From 2-02-FULL-47-50 sp964479045 (GTDB taxonomy: Bacteria; Pseudomonadota; Gammaproteobacteria; Eutrophobiales; Eutrophobiaceae), in the NCBI GenBank assembly GCA_964479045.1, contig CAYZJI010000002.1, positions 1 to 64,000 of the forward strand: a stretch of 64,000 nucleotides of DNA, in the 5' to 3' direction. Numbering within the stretch: position 1 is the stretch's first letter; each line of letters opens with the position of its first letter. The notes below the pieces were generated by a model. It did not search any database. It saw only the letters and a program-made list of their open reading frames with translations, and was not told the DNA's origin. Positions 26,322 through 34,739 of this stretch are shown here, one piece after another. The position numbers and the translations under genes were made by a program.

Positions 26322-26447
26322 AACTGGATGCAGGATCGACACCGGAATGACAAAAAATGAAAGGTTAACTGCGCTAATTACTGGATACTGGCTTGCGCCA
26401 GTAAAACAGGAGTAAAAGCCGTTTCACTGGCGAACGCCAGTGTCCAG
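26322..26447. repeat. Three short palindromic repeats
   Basis: A degenerate CTGGATGCAGG...CCGGAATGAC copy (26322-26351) and two CTGGC...GCCAG hairpins (26380-26406 and 26421-26447) in opposite orientation. Confidence 0.6.
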
Positions 26448-26480
26448 TCCGTTTAATCCTCCACAGTAAATATTCTTTAA

Positions 26481-26515
26481 CTCATGATCAGTATGGGTAC
26501 AATACTGATCATGAG
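26481..26515. promoter_or_regulatory. Perfect 14-bp inverted repeat over the amidohydrolase start
   Basis: CTCATGATCAGTAT (26481-26494), a seven-base loop, then ATACTGATCATGAG (26502-26515). Both candidate ATG codons (26484 and 26511) lie in the arms. It could be a dimeric repressor site or an mRNA hairpin that hides the start. Confidence 0.65.
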
Positions 26516-27578
26516 GCACATCACATTATTCCTGTTCCTGTCCTTTCTTTTGGCCATCAGCAATATGACGAATGCGGCAGATGATCTGGAAGATCTGTAT
26601 ATCGTCGACTGGCACGTACATGTGGCCGGCCTCGGGCATGGTGGTTCCGGTGCATTCATCAATGATGACATGCGGGAGAATTATCGCTTTGGATTTTTCC
26701 TGAAATGGATGCAGGTGACGGAGGAAGATCTGGAACGTGAAGGTGATCAGATCGTTGTACAACGGTTGAGTGCAAACCTCGCCCAATCGAAATATGTCGA
26801 TAAAGCCGTGGTGCTGGCCATGGATGGCGTGATCGATCCGGTTACGGGTGATGTGGATCGGGCCCAGACCCAGATCTATGTGCCGAACGATTATGTGGCG
26901 CGGGAAACCGCGAAATATCCGAATCTCTTGTTTGGTGCAAGCATCAATCCGAACCGGCCGGATGCCGTGGAACGGCTGGAACAGGTGGCAGCCCAGGGCG
27001 CGGTACTGATCAAATGGATTCCATCGATTATGTATATCGATCCGGCCGATGAACGTTTCATTCCGTTCTATCAAAAAATGGCGGAGTTGAATATCCCGTT
27101 ACTGAGTCATACCGGTATGGAAAAATCCTTTGCCAGTGCCCGCGATGAACTGGCCGATCCGTTACGGCTGGCATTGCCGTTAAAACACGGTGTGACGGTA
27201 ATTGCCGCGCATATTTCCACCACCGGTGAATCAGAAGGTCAGGACAATTTTGAACGCATTCTGCCGATGTTTGCCGAGTATCCGAATTTGTACACGGAAA
27301 TTTCGAGCCTCACGCAGATCAATAAACTGGGATATCTCGCCAAAGCGTTGAAAGTACCGGGGCTTACGGAGCGGATGTTGTACGGTACGGACTGGCCGCT
27401 GCAATATTTCCCGGTGGTGTCACCGTGGTATCACGTGCATCGCATTGGTTTGGGTGATGCATGGGAGGTAAGCGGGTTTGATAACCAATGGGACCGCGAT
27501 GTGAAACTGAAAGAGGCGTATGGCGTACCGCCGGATGTGTTTACACGGAGGGTAGGGGTGTTGAAAGAGAGGGAGTGA
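26511..27578 (+). CDS. Exported amidohydrolase (TIM-barrel metal hydrolase)
   Basis: 355 residues from ATG 26511, preferred because a clean signal peptide (MRHITLFLFLSFLLAISNMT, then NA) follows; ATG 26484 would add nine residues. Amidohydrolase_2 metal ligands are in place: HVH in VDWHVHVAG, the His of LLSHTG, the His of VIAAHIST and the Asp of YGTDWP. The substrate is unknown; this branch includes decarboxylases and lactonases as well as hydrolases. The protein would be periplasmic, which is less usual for the family. A perfect palindrome covers the start. Confidence 0.78.
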   Translation: MRHITLFLFLSFLLAISNMTNAADDLEDLYIVDWHVHVAGLGHGGSGAFINDDMRENYRFGFFLKWMQVTEEDLEREGDQIVVQRLSANLAQSKYVDKAVVLAMDGVIDPVTGDVDRAQTQIYVPNDYVARETAKYPNLLFGASINPNRPDAVERLEQVAAQGAVLIKWIPSIMYIDPADERFIPFYQKMAELNIPLLSHTGMEKSFASARDELADPLRLALPLKHGVTVIAAHISTTGESEGQDNFERILPMFAEYPNLYTEISSLTQINKLGYLAKALKVPGLTERMLYGTDWPLQYFPVVSPWYHVHRIGLGDAWEVSGFDNQWDRDVKLKEAYGVPPDVFTRRVGVLKERE

Positions 27579-27593
27579 TGATCTTTAATCTTC

Positions 27594-27634
27594 CCGTCAT
27601 TCCGGAAACCGCGTAGCGGTTATCCGGAATCCAG
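27594..27634. repeat. Palindromic repeat, AACCGCGTAGCGGTT centre
   Basis: CGTCATTCCGG and CCGGAATCCAG arms around an AACCGCGTAGCGGTT centre. A weak TTTGGATACCGG partial copy follows up to about 27690. Confidence 0.7.
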
Positions 27635-27717
27635 ATAAAATAACTTGTTTTATTTGGATACCGGATAAGTGCTTTGCACTTTCCGCAATTAACGAGCGCG
27701 AGGTATCTTAAAAGACC

Positions 27718-28953
27718 ATGCATTTATACCCCCTGCGCCGGCTGATAGTGCCTTTGATATTGATTGGCCTGGCGTTGCTGGTGCGTCCGGAGCTCTCCAC
27801 GCTTGAGCCGGTTTATCAGTCTCTTTTAATGTCCCTGCCTTATCTCACGCTGGGTATTGCCGCCCTGTTATGCGTGTACTTTAACCGTGCGCGGCTTTTT
27901 ACGGCCAGTGTGCTGGGGCTGGTCATTTATTATGTAATCCAGGCTGAATTGCAAACGCCGTTGTCTGATCCGCGGGCCTTGTTTGTGTATACGGCAACGA
28001 GCCTGTTGTTGCCTGTAACGATTTTAATATTAGCGCTCGTCCCGGAACGGGGTTTGCGTAACCGTTATGGTCTGGTGGTATTTTCAGTTTTACCTTTCAT
28101 TGTCATTACCGCATTCAGCCTCTATGAGTATTTTCCGGAAACCGTGCGTACAGCATTCATCGCAGCGTGGTTGCCATTGAATCCGGTCACGCCTTACGTA
28201 TTGCCGGTGTATAGCAGTGCTGTGTACGTTCTGACTGCGCTGGTGTTTGTCTGGATGTTACTGAAACAGGATGCAGAACAGCATGCAGCATCTATCGCTC
28301 TGATGTTCACAGGCTGGATAACCTTCGCACGTTTTGATCTCGATAACATTTCCATGGTGATGCTCAGTGTTGCAGGCGTGATCCTGATCATCAGTCTGCT
28401 GCGCAGTTCCTATGATATGGCCTATCGGGATGAATTGACCGGCTTGCTTGGACGGCGTGCATTGAATGAGAAGCTGAAAGGACTGGGGCGGCAGTATGTG
28501 ATTGCCATGATGGACGTTGACCATTTCAAGAAATTCAATGATACCTATGGTCATGATACCGGAGATGACGTGTTGAAGGTGGTGGCGCGCCAGATTGCTA
28601 CCGTGAAAGGTGGCGGGATTCCCTACCGGTATGGCGGAGAAGAATTTTCGATTATTTTTCCGGGCAAGGAGATTGACGATTGCAAACCGCATCTTGAAAA
28701 CGTGCGCAAAAGTATTGAGGCCTATCAGATGGTGGTGCGCAATACTCAGCATCGACCCAAATCAGATAAAACGGCCAAGGAACGGCGTGGCCGCAGGAAA
28801 TCGAAACGCGATACAGAAACAGTTTCGGTGACGATCAGTATCGGGGCGGCAGAACCGAATGCAAAACACAGTAAGGTGGAGGAAGTGTTAAAAGCCGCTG
28901 ATACCGCACTGTACAAGGCCAAGCAGAATGGCAGGAATTGTCTGGCGGTGTAG
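27718..28953 (+). CDS. Membrane diguanylate cyclase (GGDEF)
   Basis: 411 residues. Residues 1-225 form about seven membrane helices with no known sensor name. The GGDEF domain follows: DELTGLLGRRALNE, DVDHFKKFNDTYGHDTGD and the active GGEEF (about residues 306-310), so it should make c-di-GMP from two GTP. No RxxD inhibitory site precedes GGEEF. A basic insertion (about 345-372, KTAKERRGRRKSKRD) lies before the final strand VTISIGAAE. The window also holds a likely c-di-GMP receptor, the FimX-like protein at 61859. Confidence 0.88.
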   Translation: MHLYPLRRLIVPLILIGLALLVRPELSTLEPVYQSLLMSLPYLTLGIAALLCVYFNRARLFTASVLGLVIYYVIQAELQTPLSDPRALFVYTATSLLLPVTILILALVPERGLRNRYGLVVFSVLPFIVITAFSLYEYFPETVRTAFIAAWLPLNPVTPYVLPVYSSAVYVLTALVFVWMLLKQDAEQHAASIALMFTGWITFARFDLDNISMVMLSVAGVILIISLLRSSYDMAYRDELTGLLGRRALNEKLKGLGRQYVIAMMDVDHFKKFNDTYGHDTGDDVLKVVARQIATVKGGGIPYRYGGEEFSIIFPGKEIDDCKPHLENVRKSIEAYQMVVRNTQHRPKSDKTAKERRGRRKSKRDTETVSVTISIGAAEPNAKHSKVEEVLKAADTALYKAKQNGRNCLAV

Positions 28954-28955
28954 TT

Positions 28956-29000
28956 CGTCATTCCGGGCTCGGGCCTCAAAGACCGAGACCCGGAATCCAG
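28956..29000. repeat. Palindromic repeat between convergent genes
   Basis: GTCATTCCGGGCTCGGGCCT and its partner CCGAGACCCGGAATCCAG. It lies 3 bases after the cyclase and 16 bases from the end of the thioredoxin gene and could terminate both. Confidence 0.7.
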
Positions 29001-29015
29001 ATCAAAAATCATCAG

Positions 29016-29513
29016 TTATTTCGATAACGCCTGCTTCACTTTCAGATCCACATTCTGGCTCACCAGCACATCACTCACCCCGCCGGGACGTTTGTAGATT
29101 ACTTTTTTGTCTTTGTCGACCACATAAAGGCCCGGTGTGCCCTTGACTCCATATTGTTCGGCGACCGCATCACCGCCCAGCAGCAGGGTGTAGGTGTATT
29201 CCCTGGCCTTGAAATGTTCGACCGGGTTAACCTTGCCGTCTTCCTTGATATCGATGGCATAAAACTTGAGGCCCTTGTTCTGGTATTTGCGGTAGATCAC
29301 TTCAAGATGCGGCATCAGCGTCGCGCAGTACGGGCACCAGGTGGCCCAGAACAGGATCACCGACACCTTGCCTTCGCTGTCTTTGTAGTATTCTACGGGC
29401 TGGCCTTCAGCATTCTGCAGGGACCAGTCGGGGGCAGTATCACCGATATTCACAGGAGCAGACAAAACAGAGAGCGGCAGCAGGCTCAGGAAGAAAACAA
29501 TCAGATGGCGCAT
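29016..29513 (-). CDS. TlpA-like exported thioredoxin-fold protein
   Basis: 165 residues from ATG 29513, chosen because AAAGGAA lies seven bases upstream and a signal peptide MRHLIVFFLSLLPLSVLSA follows. The redox motif is WCPYC in ILFWATWCPYCATLMPHLE, with the cis-Pro in VKGTPGLYVVD. It probably reduces or oxidises disulfides in the periplasm, like TlpA/ResA proteins. The next gene (rnd) is divergent, with 66 bases between. Confidence 0.85.
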   Translation of the reverse strand: MRHLIVFFLSLLPLSVLSAPVNIGDTAPDWSLQNAEGQPVEYYKDSEGKVSVILFWATWCPYCATLMPHLEVIYRKYQNKGLKFYAIDIKEDGKVNPVEHFKAREYTYTLLLGGDAVAEQYGVKGTPGLYVVDKDKKVIYKRPGGVSDVLVSQNVDLKVKQALSK

Positions 29514-29579
29514 CAGGGTTTCCTTTGTTGTTATGATTCGGCATACAGCCGGGTTATGTGTACGAGTATAACTTAAATC

Positions 29580-30509
29580 ATGTCCAGACAATCAGACCTT
29601 ACGGCGCCGGCAAGTTCAAAAGCAGCGACTGAATTTATTTATATTGATAACGCCGGAGCCCTGGCCGAATGGTGTGCGGAGCAAAAAGGCATCCATTGGT
29701 TTGCGGTAGATACCGAGTTTGAGCGGGAAAAAACCTATTACCCGGAATGGTGCCTGTTGCAGCTCGCGACCGAAAAGGTCACCGCCATTATTGATCCATT
29801 GTCTATTACCGACATGACGCCGGTGTTTGATCTCCTTTACGACCCGGCCATCACCAAGGTTTTTCATGCTGCGCGTCAGGACCTGGAAATATTTTTCAAT
29901 ATCAAACGTGCAGTACCGCAACCGGTGTTTGATACCCAGATTGCTGCAGTATTACTGGGCTATGACAAGGGCATCGGTTATGCCAATCTCGTGGAAAAAG
30001 TGCTGGGCATTACGCTTGAAAAGGCGCATACCCGTACCCAATGGAAAACCCGGCCGCTCTCTGCAAACCAGTTACGGTATGCCGCAGACGATGTGATTTA
30101 TCTGGCCCGGGTCTATCAGAAATTTGCGCAGGAACTGATTTCATCCGGCCGCTTGCCTGAACTGGAACCGGAATTTACCGCACTGGGCAACCCGGAACTC
30201 TATGAGCCCGACCCCCAAACCCTGTGGATGAAAATCCGCGAATCGGTGCGCATGAGCGGCACAAAACTCGCCGTATTAAAACAACTCGCGGCATGGCGCG
30301 AAATCACGGCACGTGCGGCCAACCGGCCGCGCAAATGGATATTGTCTGATCAGGCGCTCATTGATATGGCCTATAAATTACCGGCCAACAATGAGGAATT
30401 GTCCCGTATCAAAGACATGCCCGAAGGTGTTGTAAAACGACAGGGTGAGACATTATTAAAACTGATCGCTGCAGCGCAAGCGGTGAATCCAGATACCCTG
30501 AATCCGTGA
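29580..30509 (+). CDS. rnd: Ribonuclease D
   Basis: 309 residues. The DEDDy 3'-5' exonuclease core has VDTEFE (Asp, Glu), HAARQDLEIF (Asp) and RYAADDVIYL (Tyr and Asp). One HRDC domain follows (ITARAANRPRKWILSDQALI). E. coli RNase D is 375 residues with a second helical HRDC; this protein ends before it. It trims 3' ends of tRNA and other small RNAs. Confidence 0.9.
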   Translation: MSRQSDLTAPASSKAATEFIYIDNAGALAEWCAEQKGIHWFAVDTEFEREKTYYPEWCLLQLATEKVTAIIDPLSITDMTPVFDLLYDPAITKVFHAARQDLEIFFNIKRAVPQPVFDTQIAAVLLGYDKGIGYANLVEKVLGITLEKAHTRTQWKTRPLSANQLRYAADDVIYLARVYQKFAQELISSGRLPELEPEFTALGNPELYEPDPQTLWMKIRESVRMSGTKLAVLKQLAAWREITARAANRPRKWILSDQALIDMAYKLPANNEELSRIKDMPEGVVKRQGETLLKLIAAAQAVNPDTLNP

Positions 30510-30589
30510 TTTATGTCAGAAGAGTGACGGGTTGCAGTGCAGGGATGCATGAAAAAACCCCTGAAACACTGGCATAGAGCCAAAAAATG

Positions 30590-30736
30590 GTATAGGGTTA
30601 GCACATTAGCAGAGTTTTGTGGCGGTTCCGGTAACACCTCGCAGTATGTATCAGCAGGCTTGTCCGTGATTCAGCAGCAACAATCACCATGCTAATACTA
30701 AATGTTCATTTATCAATTTTTTATGAGGTAACCGTA
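30590..30736 (+). promoter_or_regulatory. Conserved 5' leader of a cold-shock gene, copy 2
   Basis: Sister of the leader at 20825-20964. GTATAGGGTTAGCACATTAGC opens it and ATGAGGTAACCGTA closes it. ATTAGC (30605-30610) and GCTAAT (30691-30696) can pair across about 80 bases, as in copy 1. The differences are mostly in predicted loops or spacers. Confidence 0.6.
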
Positions 30737-30940
30737 ATGGCTACAGGTACAGTTAAGTGGTTCAACGACAGCAAGGGTTATGGCTTTATTACACCGTCTG
30801 ATGGCAGCGCCGATGTATTCGTACATCACACCGCCATCCAGGCCCAGGGTTTCAAATCCCTGAAAGAAGGTCAGAAGGTGACTTTTGACATTACCAGCGG
30901 CCAGAAAGGCCCGGCTGCAGCCAACGTTGTAGCACAATAA
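30737..30940 (+). CDS. Cold-shock protein, CspA family
   Basis: 67 residues, MATGTVKWFNDSKGYGFITP and onward, with RNP1 KGYGFI and RNP2 VFVHH. It differs from the protein at 20965 at about ten positions. Ribosome site, leader and terminator are shared with that gene, so the pair arose by duplication of the whole unit. It is likely an RNA chaperone induced by cold or expressed constitutively. Confidence 0.95.
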   Translation: MATGTVKWFNDSKGYGFITPSDGSADVFVHHTAIQAQGFKSLKEGQKVTFDITSGQKGPAAANVVAQ

Positions 30941-30968
30941 TTCTGTCTCCTGACAGACATCATAAAAA

Positions 30969-30992
30969 CCCCGCTTCGGCGGGGTTTTTTTT
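30969..30992 (+). terminator. Rho-independent terminator of cold-shock gene 2
   Basis: CCCCGC-TTCG-GCGGGG hairpin followed by eight T. Confidence 0.93.
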
Positions 30993-31028
30993 GGCTGAAA
31001 TGTTGATGAGGTTTGTTACAATTAAGCC

Positions 31029-31892
31029 ATGCCGCGAGACAGAAGAGAGCCTGAGAAGATTAATTATCTGGCACCGGTACTGATCGGTATTTCGATCATC
31101 GCTGCGTTGTTTGTGTGGTACATGATCCAGAAACCGGCCCGCCCACCTGCACCTGCAGAAGCACCGTCGGTGACTGCCGAAGAACCGGCCATCGGAAAAA
31201 TCGAAGAACCGCAAATCAAATACCCGGTGCCTGAACCACCACCCGCAGAACCGGCCGCCCCTGAAGTTCCTGTGGAACCCGCGGCTGAGGTTCCGGCCCC
31301 ACCCGCTGCTCCACCGGCTGTGACCGTTGAGGATGAATTTACCACCCTGTTTGACTGGCAGCAGTATGGTGATTTATTCCTGCTGAAAACCCTGATTAAT
31401 CATTTCGTAGTGACGGTGGACAACCTGACCGGTCCCAAACTCCCGCAGAAATTTGCCTTTACACGGCCACCGGCCGGTAAATTCGCGGTACAGAAAGGCG
31501 CGGACCAAAGTGATTATATCGATCCGGCCAACTATCAGCGTTACAGCAAGTTTGTACAGTTTGCACAGGCTGCGGATGTCAGCCGGTTTGTGGCGTTTTA
31601 TGTGAAACACTATGCCCTGTTCCAGTTGGCGTATGAGGACCTCGGTTATCCGGGCCGCTATTTCAATGACCGGCTGGTAGACGTGATCGAGCATGTTTTG
31701 CAGGCGCCGGATGTGCGCGGCCCAATCAAACTGGTGCGTCCCAAGGTATATTACAATTTTGCCGATCCGGAACTTGAAGCCCTTTCCGCAGGACAAAAAA
31801 TACTGATACGCATCGGCCCGGACCATGCAGCAGTGGTCAAAGCAAAACTGCAGGAACTGAGGCAGGCGTTAACGTCCCTGAAAAGGCAGTGA
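31029..31892 (+). CDS. DUF3014 membrane-anchored protein
   Basis: 287 residues. A short positive N-terminus leads into one membrane helix (about 15-35, YLAPVLIGISIIAALFVWYM) and a Pro/Ala/Glu-rich linker (about 38-95). The DUF3014 domain follows (FDWQQYGDLFLLKTLINHFVVTVDNL, then FAQAADVSRFVAFYVKHYALFQLAYEDLG). The bulk would face the periplasm. The family is common in Gammaproteobacteria and has no established function. The spacing suggests its own promoter after the cold-shock terminator. Confidence 0.85.
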   Translation: MPRDRREPEKINYLAPVLIGISIIAALFVWYMIQKPARPPAPAEAPSVTAEEPAIGKIEEPQIKYPVPEPPPAEPAAPEVPVEPAAEVPAPPAAPPAVTVEDEFTTLFDWQQYGDLFLLKTLINHFVVTVDNLTGPKLPQKFAFTRPPAGKFAVQKGADQSDYIDPANYQRYSKFVQFAQAADVSRFVAFYVKHYALFQLAYEDLGYPGRYFNDRLVDVIEHVLQAPDVRGPIKLVRPKVYYNFADPELEALSAGQKILIRIGPDHAAVVKAKLQELRQALTSLKRQ

Positions 31893-31933
31893 TGAGTAAC
31901 GAGTGACGAGTAATGAGAGATGAGGAACAAGAA

Positions 31934-32446
31934 ATGAGCATTTCCATGTATCAGATATCCATTCCAGTGATGATTCGTGCATTGACCAATCTTGTTGGTG
32001 TGCTGAAAAAGGGCGAAGCCTTTGCCGAGTCCAAAAAAATCAATCCCTCGATTTTGATCAATGACCGGCTGGCGCCGGACATGTTTCCATTAACACGTCA
32101 GGTGCAGATCGCAACGGACATTGCCCGGCGCGGTGCGGCACGACTGGCAGGTATGGAAGCGCCCAAGCTTGATGATAACGAACAGTCATTTGCCGATCTG
32201 TATGCGCGGATCAATTCCACGATTGATTATCTGAAGGGCTTCAAACCGGAACAGATTGATGGCACGGAAAACAAGGCCATCAGTTTTGAAGTCCGTGGCA
32301 ACAAAACCGATTTTACCGGTCAACAAATGCTCCTGCACTTTACGCTCCCCAATGTATTTTTCCATGTAACGACCGCGTATGCGATCCTGCGCCATAATGG
32401 TGTGGACATCGGCAAGGCGGATTATCTGGGTAAAATGCCGGCCTAG
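31934..32446 (+). CDS. DUF1993 family protein
   Basis: 170 residues from ATG 31934, with AGGA eight bases upstream; ATG 31913 is also in frame. SMYQISIPVMIRALTNLVGVLKKGEAFA opens the domain, and FTLPNVFFHVTTAYAILRHNGVDIGKADYLG closes it with a His that in related four-helix DinB-like proteins binds metal. No enzyme activity is established. It is cytosolic and lies just before pilW. Confidence 0.85.
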   Translation: MSISMYQISIPVMIRALTNLVGVLKKGEAFAESKKINPSILINDRLAPDMFPLTRQVQIATDIARRGAARLAGMEAPKLDDNEQSFADLYARINSTIDYLKGFKPEQIDGTENKAISFEVRGNKTDFTGQQMLLHFTLPNVFFHVTTAYAILRHNGVDIGKADYLGKMPA

Positions 32447-32457
32447 GTTATGATCCT

Positions 32458-33318
32458 TTGTCGCGGGCCCGGCACAAAAGTCTGATCCTCCTTTGCCTGG
32501 CTACAGTATTGTCAGCCTGTACCGGCCCCGCAGCGATTATAGGTACGGTCGCGTCGACCATTGCCAAGACTGCAGAAAATGCAGAAGACAGAAAAGCAGG
32601 CAAGTACTACAAGGATGAACCTCCAGCCGAACCGCGCATTTATGATCGTCAGGAAATCGCCGATGCCAATCTGAGCCTCGCCGTGGCCTACATACAACAG
32701 GACCAGTATCAGCTGGCCCTGGAAAAACTGGAGCGCGCGCGTATCGCCCAGCCGGATTATGCGCTGGTGTATAACACGTATGGTGTGTTGTATCAGAAAC
32801 TCGGGGACAACACGCTGGCAGAAGAGAATTTCAAAAAGGCCTTGAAGTTAACACCAGAGAACCCCGATATATTGAACAACTATGCATCTTTTCTCTGTCA
32901 GACGGACCGGTATGAGGAAGCAGAGCAGACCTATTTACAGGCTGCAGGCAATCCGCTTTATCCCACTCCAGAGATTGCCCTGACCAATGCCGGCAGTTGT
33001 GCACGTAATCACGACAAACCGGATATCGCCGAAAAATATCTGCGCCAGGCCCTCGACAAAAACCCGAATGTCCCCGTCGCCCTGTACCAGATGGCGGAAT
33101 TGTCCTGTGATCAGGGCGCTTATCCTGAGGCACGCGGTTATCTGCAACGTTATCTGCAGTTCAGCAAGCATAATTCCAGATCCCTCTGGCTGGGCATACG
33201 CATTGAGGAGCAACTGGGAGACAAGAATGCGCTGGCCAGTTATAAATTGCTGTTACGCAACCAGTTCGCGGACTCCCGCGAAGCGCAATTATTGCAGGAG
33301 TCCGAAGCCCGGTATTGA
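32458..33318 (+). CDS. pilW: Type IV pilus biogenesis/stability lipoprotein PilW (PilF)
   Basis: 286 residues from a TTG at 32458; no in-frame ATG precedes the signal. The lipoprotein signal LILLCLATVLSAC gives a lipidated Cys at about residue 21. Four to five TPR units follow (LSLAVAYIQQDQYQLALEKLERA, YNTYGVLYQKLGDNTLAEENFKKAL and further). PilW/PilF proteins help the outer-membrane secretin PilQ assemble and stabilise pili. A FimX-like protein elsewhere in the window fits a piliated cell. Confidence 0.82.
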   Translation: MSRARHKSLILLCLATVLSACTGPAAIIGTVASTIAKTAENAEDRKAGKYYKDEPPAEPRIYDRQEIADANLSLAVAYIQQDQYQLALEKLERARIAQPDYALVYNTYGVLYQKLGDNTLAEENFKKALKLTPENPDILNNYASFLCQTDRYEEAEQTYLQAAGNPLYPTPEIALTNAGSCARNHDKPDIAEKYLRQALDKNPNVPVALYQMAELSCDQGAYPEARGYLQRYLQFSKHNSRSLWLGIRIEEQLGDKNALASYKLLLRNQFADSREAQLLQESEARY

Positions 33319-33345
33319 TGCCAGACGTTGCTTTTTGCAAAGCAT

Positions 33346-33359
33346 TTGATATTGATCAA
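33346..33359. promoter_or_regulatory. FNR/Anr box, perfect consensus
   Basis: TTGAT-ATTG-ATCAA matches the FNR consensus TTGAT-N4-ATCAA exactly. A plausible -10 (ATTAAT, 33386-33391) would place the box near -45 of the start site, close to a class II activator position for the gene at 33416. Confidence 0.6.
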
Positions 33360-33415
33360 ATACATACCAGCAAGCTGATGTCAGGATTAATGCCTGAAAA
33401 TCAGGAGAGCACAGT

Positions 33416-33835
33416 ATGAAAGCACTGATAGTTGTCGCTGATGCCGGACGGGCCAGACTTTTCAAGGCCCCGAAGCAGCTTTATGAGTTAATCGAAATGG
33501 AGGATCTGGTGCATGCCGGATCAAGGCTGACCAACCGGCAGTTGGGCGCAGACAAACCGGTGCGTTCCAGAAATATGAAGGGCTCATTACAAAGCCGCAC
33601 TTTCCCCAAGGCGCATGAAGAGCAGATGTTTGCGAAGGAACTGGCGCGACATTTGAAAAAACTTTATACCAGCATGCGTTATGAAGAGCTGATTATTATT
33701 GCCTCACCCAAATTTCTGGGCAGGTTGCGAATGGAACTGCATAGTAGTGTAGCCCGGCGGGTAACCCGGTGTGCAGGCAAGGATCTGTCACGTTCAAGTA
33801 TGAAAGCAATCGTCGGGTATCTGAAAAATCACTAG
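33416..33835 (+). CDS. Host attachment protein family (PF10116-like)
   Basis: 139 residues: MKALIVVADAGRARLFKAPK at the start, then HEEQMFAKELARHLKKL and LIIIASPKFLGRLRMEL, the family core. First named from a plant-attachment mutant, these proteins occur in many free-living bacteria, so attachment is not certain. A good ribosome site (AGGAGAG) precedes the ATG. A perfect FNR box lies 57 bases upstream of the start, suggesting expression at low oxygen. Confidence 0.82.
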   Translation: MKALIVVADAGRARLFKAPKQLYELIEMEDLVHAGSRLTNRQLGADKPVRSRNMKGSLQSRTFPKAHEEQMFAKELARHLKKLYTSMRYEELIIIASPKFLGRLRMELHSSVARRVTRCAGKDLSRSSMKAIVGYLKNH

Positions 33836-33841
33836 TCCCAG

Positions 33842-34708
33842 ATGGGTGCGGAACACGTACAGGCATGTATGCGTCAATCAGCCGGAATTACAGAAACTGT
33901 ACTTGAGATTATTAACGGACTGGAATTATTGCTGGCACGGCCCCCGTACCAGGATACAGCGGTGCACAAGATACGGGTGAATATCAAAAAATTGCGTGCC
34001 TGGACAAGACTGGTGCGCACCAAATCAGACAAGAAGAACTGGCGCAGTCTTGATCATGGATTGCGAGATTTGCAGAAATTATTTTCAGCAGAGCGGGATC
34101 GGAAAGTTGTAGCAGACAGCCTCGAATGGATGCAGAAAAAGGCAGACAGCAGTGACACAAATGCCGCTGTCATCACAATCACCAGACATTTCTCGGCGCT
34201 ATCAGCGCCGTACCAGATGGCGGAACCGCAAGGTGTAAACATCCGGGACTTGCTGGATACACTGAAACAAAATACGCTTTCAGTTAAACCGGAGGTCAAA
34301 TGGAAAAAAGCCCTGAAAAGAACATTCAGAAGGGCGCGTGAACTGGGACACAGGGCCTGTTCAAAAGAAAGCAGCCCGGATGATCTCCACCGGTTCAGAA
34401 AATGGGTCAAATATCTTTACTATCAAACAGGGTTTGTACAGGTATTGCACCACGGGGATTATGATCAGGTTCGCGAACAACTGGGCAACCTCGAGAAGCT
34501 GCTCGGCCGGATTCATGATCTGGTTCTTGTGAAACAGAGACTTCAGGAACTTGCCCAACAATCAGAATGGCGCAACCCGGTTGCAGTCACGAATGAAATG
34601 ATAGACAGCCTGATCAAAAAATGGACAGAGAAAGCCGGGCAGCTGATGCGTAAACTGTTCAGTCAAAGCCCCGGAAATTTCGTAAAGGCGCCAGTAGTGG
34701 AAACCTGA
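33842..34708 (+). CDS. CHAD domain protein
   Basis: 288 residues. The CHAD helical domain is seen in AVHKIRVNIKKLRAWTRLVRTK (conserved His, Arg and Lys), LRDLQKLFSAERDRKVVADSL and LHRFRKWVKYLYYQTGF. CHAD proteins bind inorganic polyphosphate and locate to its granules. It starts 6 bases after the attachment gene and ends 31 before a Na/Pi transporter, so a phosphate or polyphosphate role is reasonable. Confidence 0.85.
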   Translation: MGAEHVQACMRQSAGITETVLEIINGLELLLARPPYQDTAVHKIRVNIKKLRAWTRLVRTKSDKKNWRSLDHGLRDLQKLFSAERDRKVVADSLEWMQKKADSSDTNAAVITITRHFSALSAPYQMAEPQGVNIRDLLDTLKQNTLSVKPEVKWKKALKRTFRRARELGHRACSKESSPDDLHRFRKWVKYLYYQTGFVQVLHHGDYDQVREQLGNLEKLLGRIHDLVLVKQRLQELAQQSEWRNPVAVTNEMIDSLIKKWTEKAGQLMRKLFSQSPGNFVKAPVVET

Positions 34709-34739
34709 TTTTTTCTCTGATCATACTGGATATGGATTT

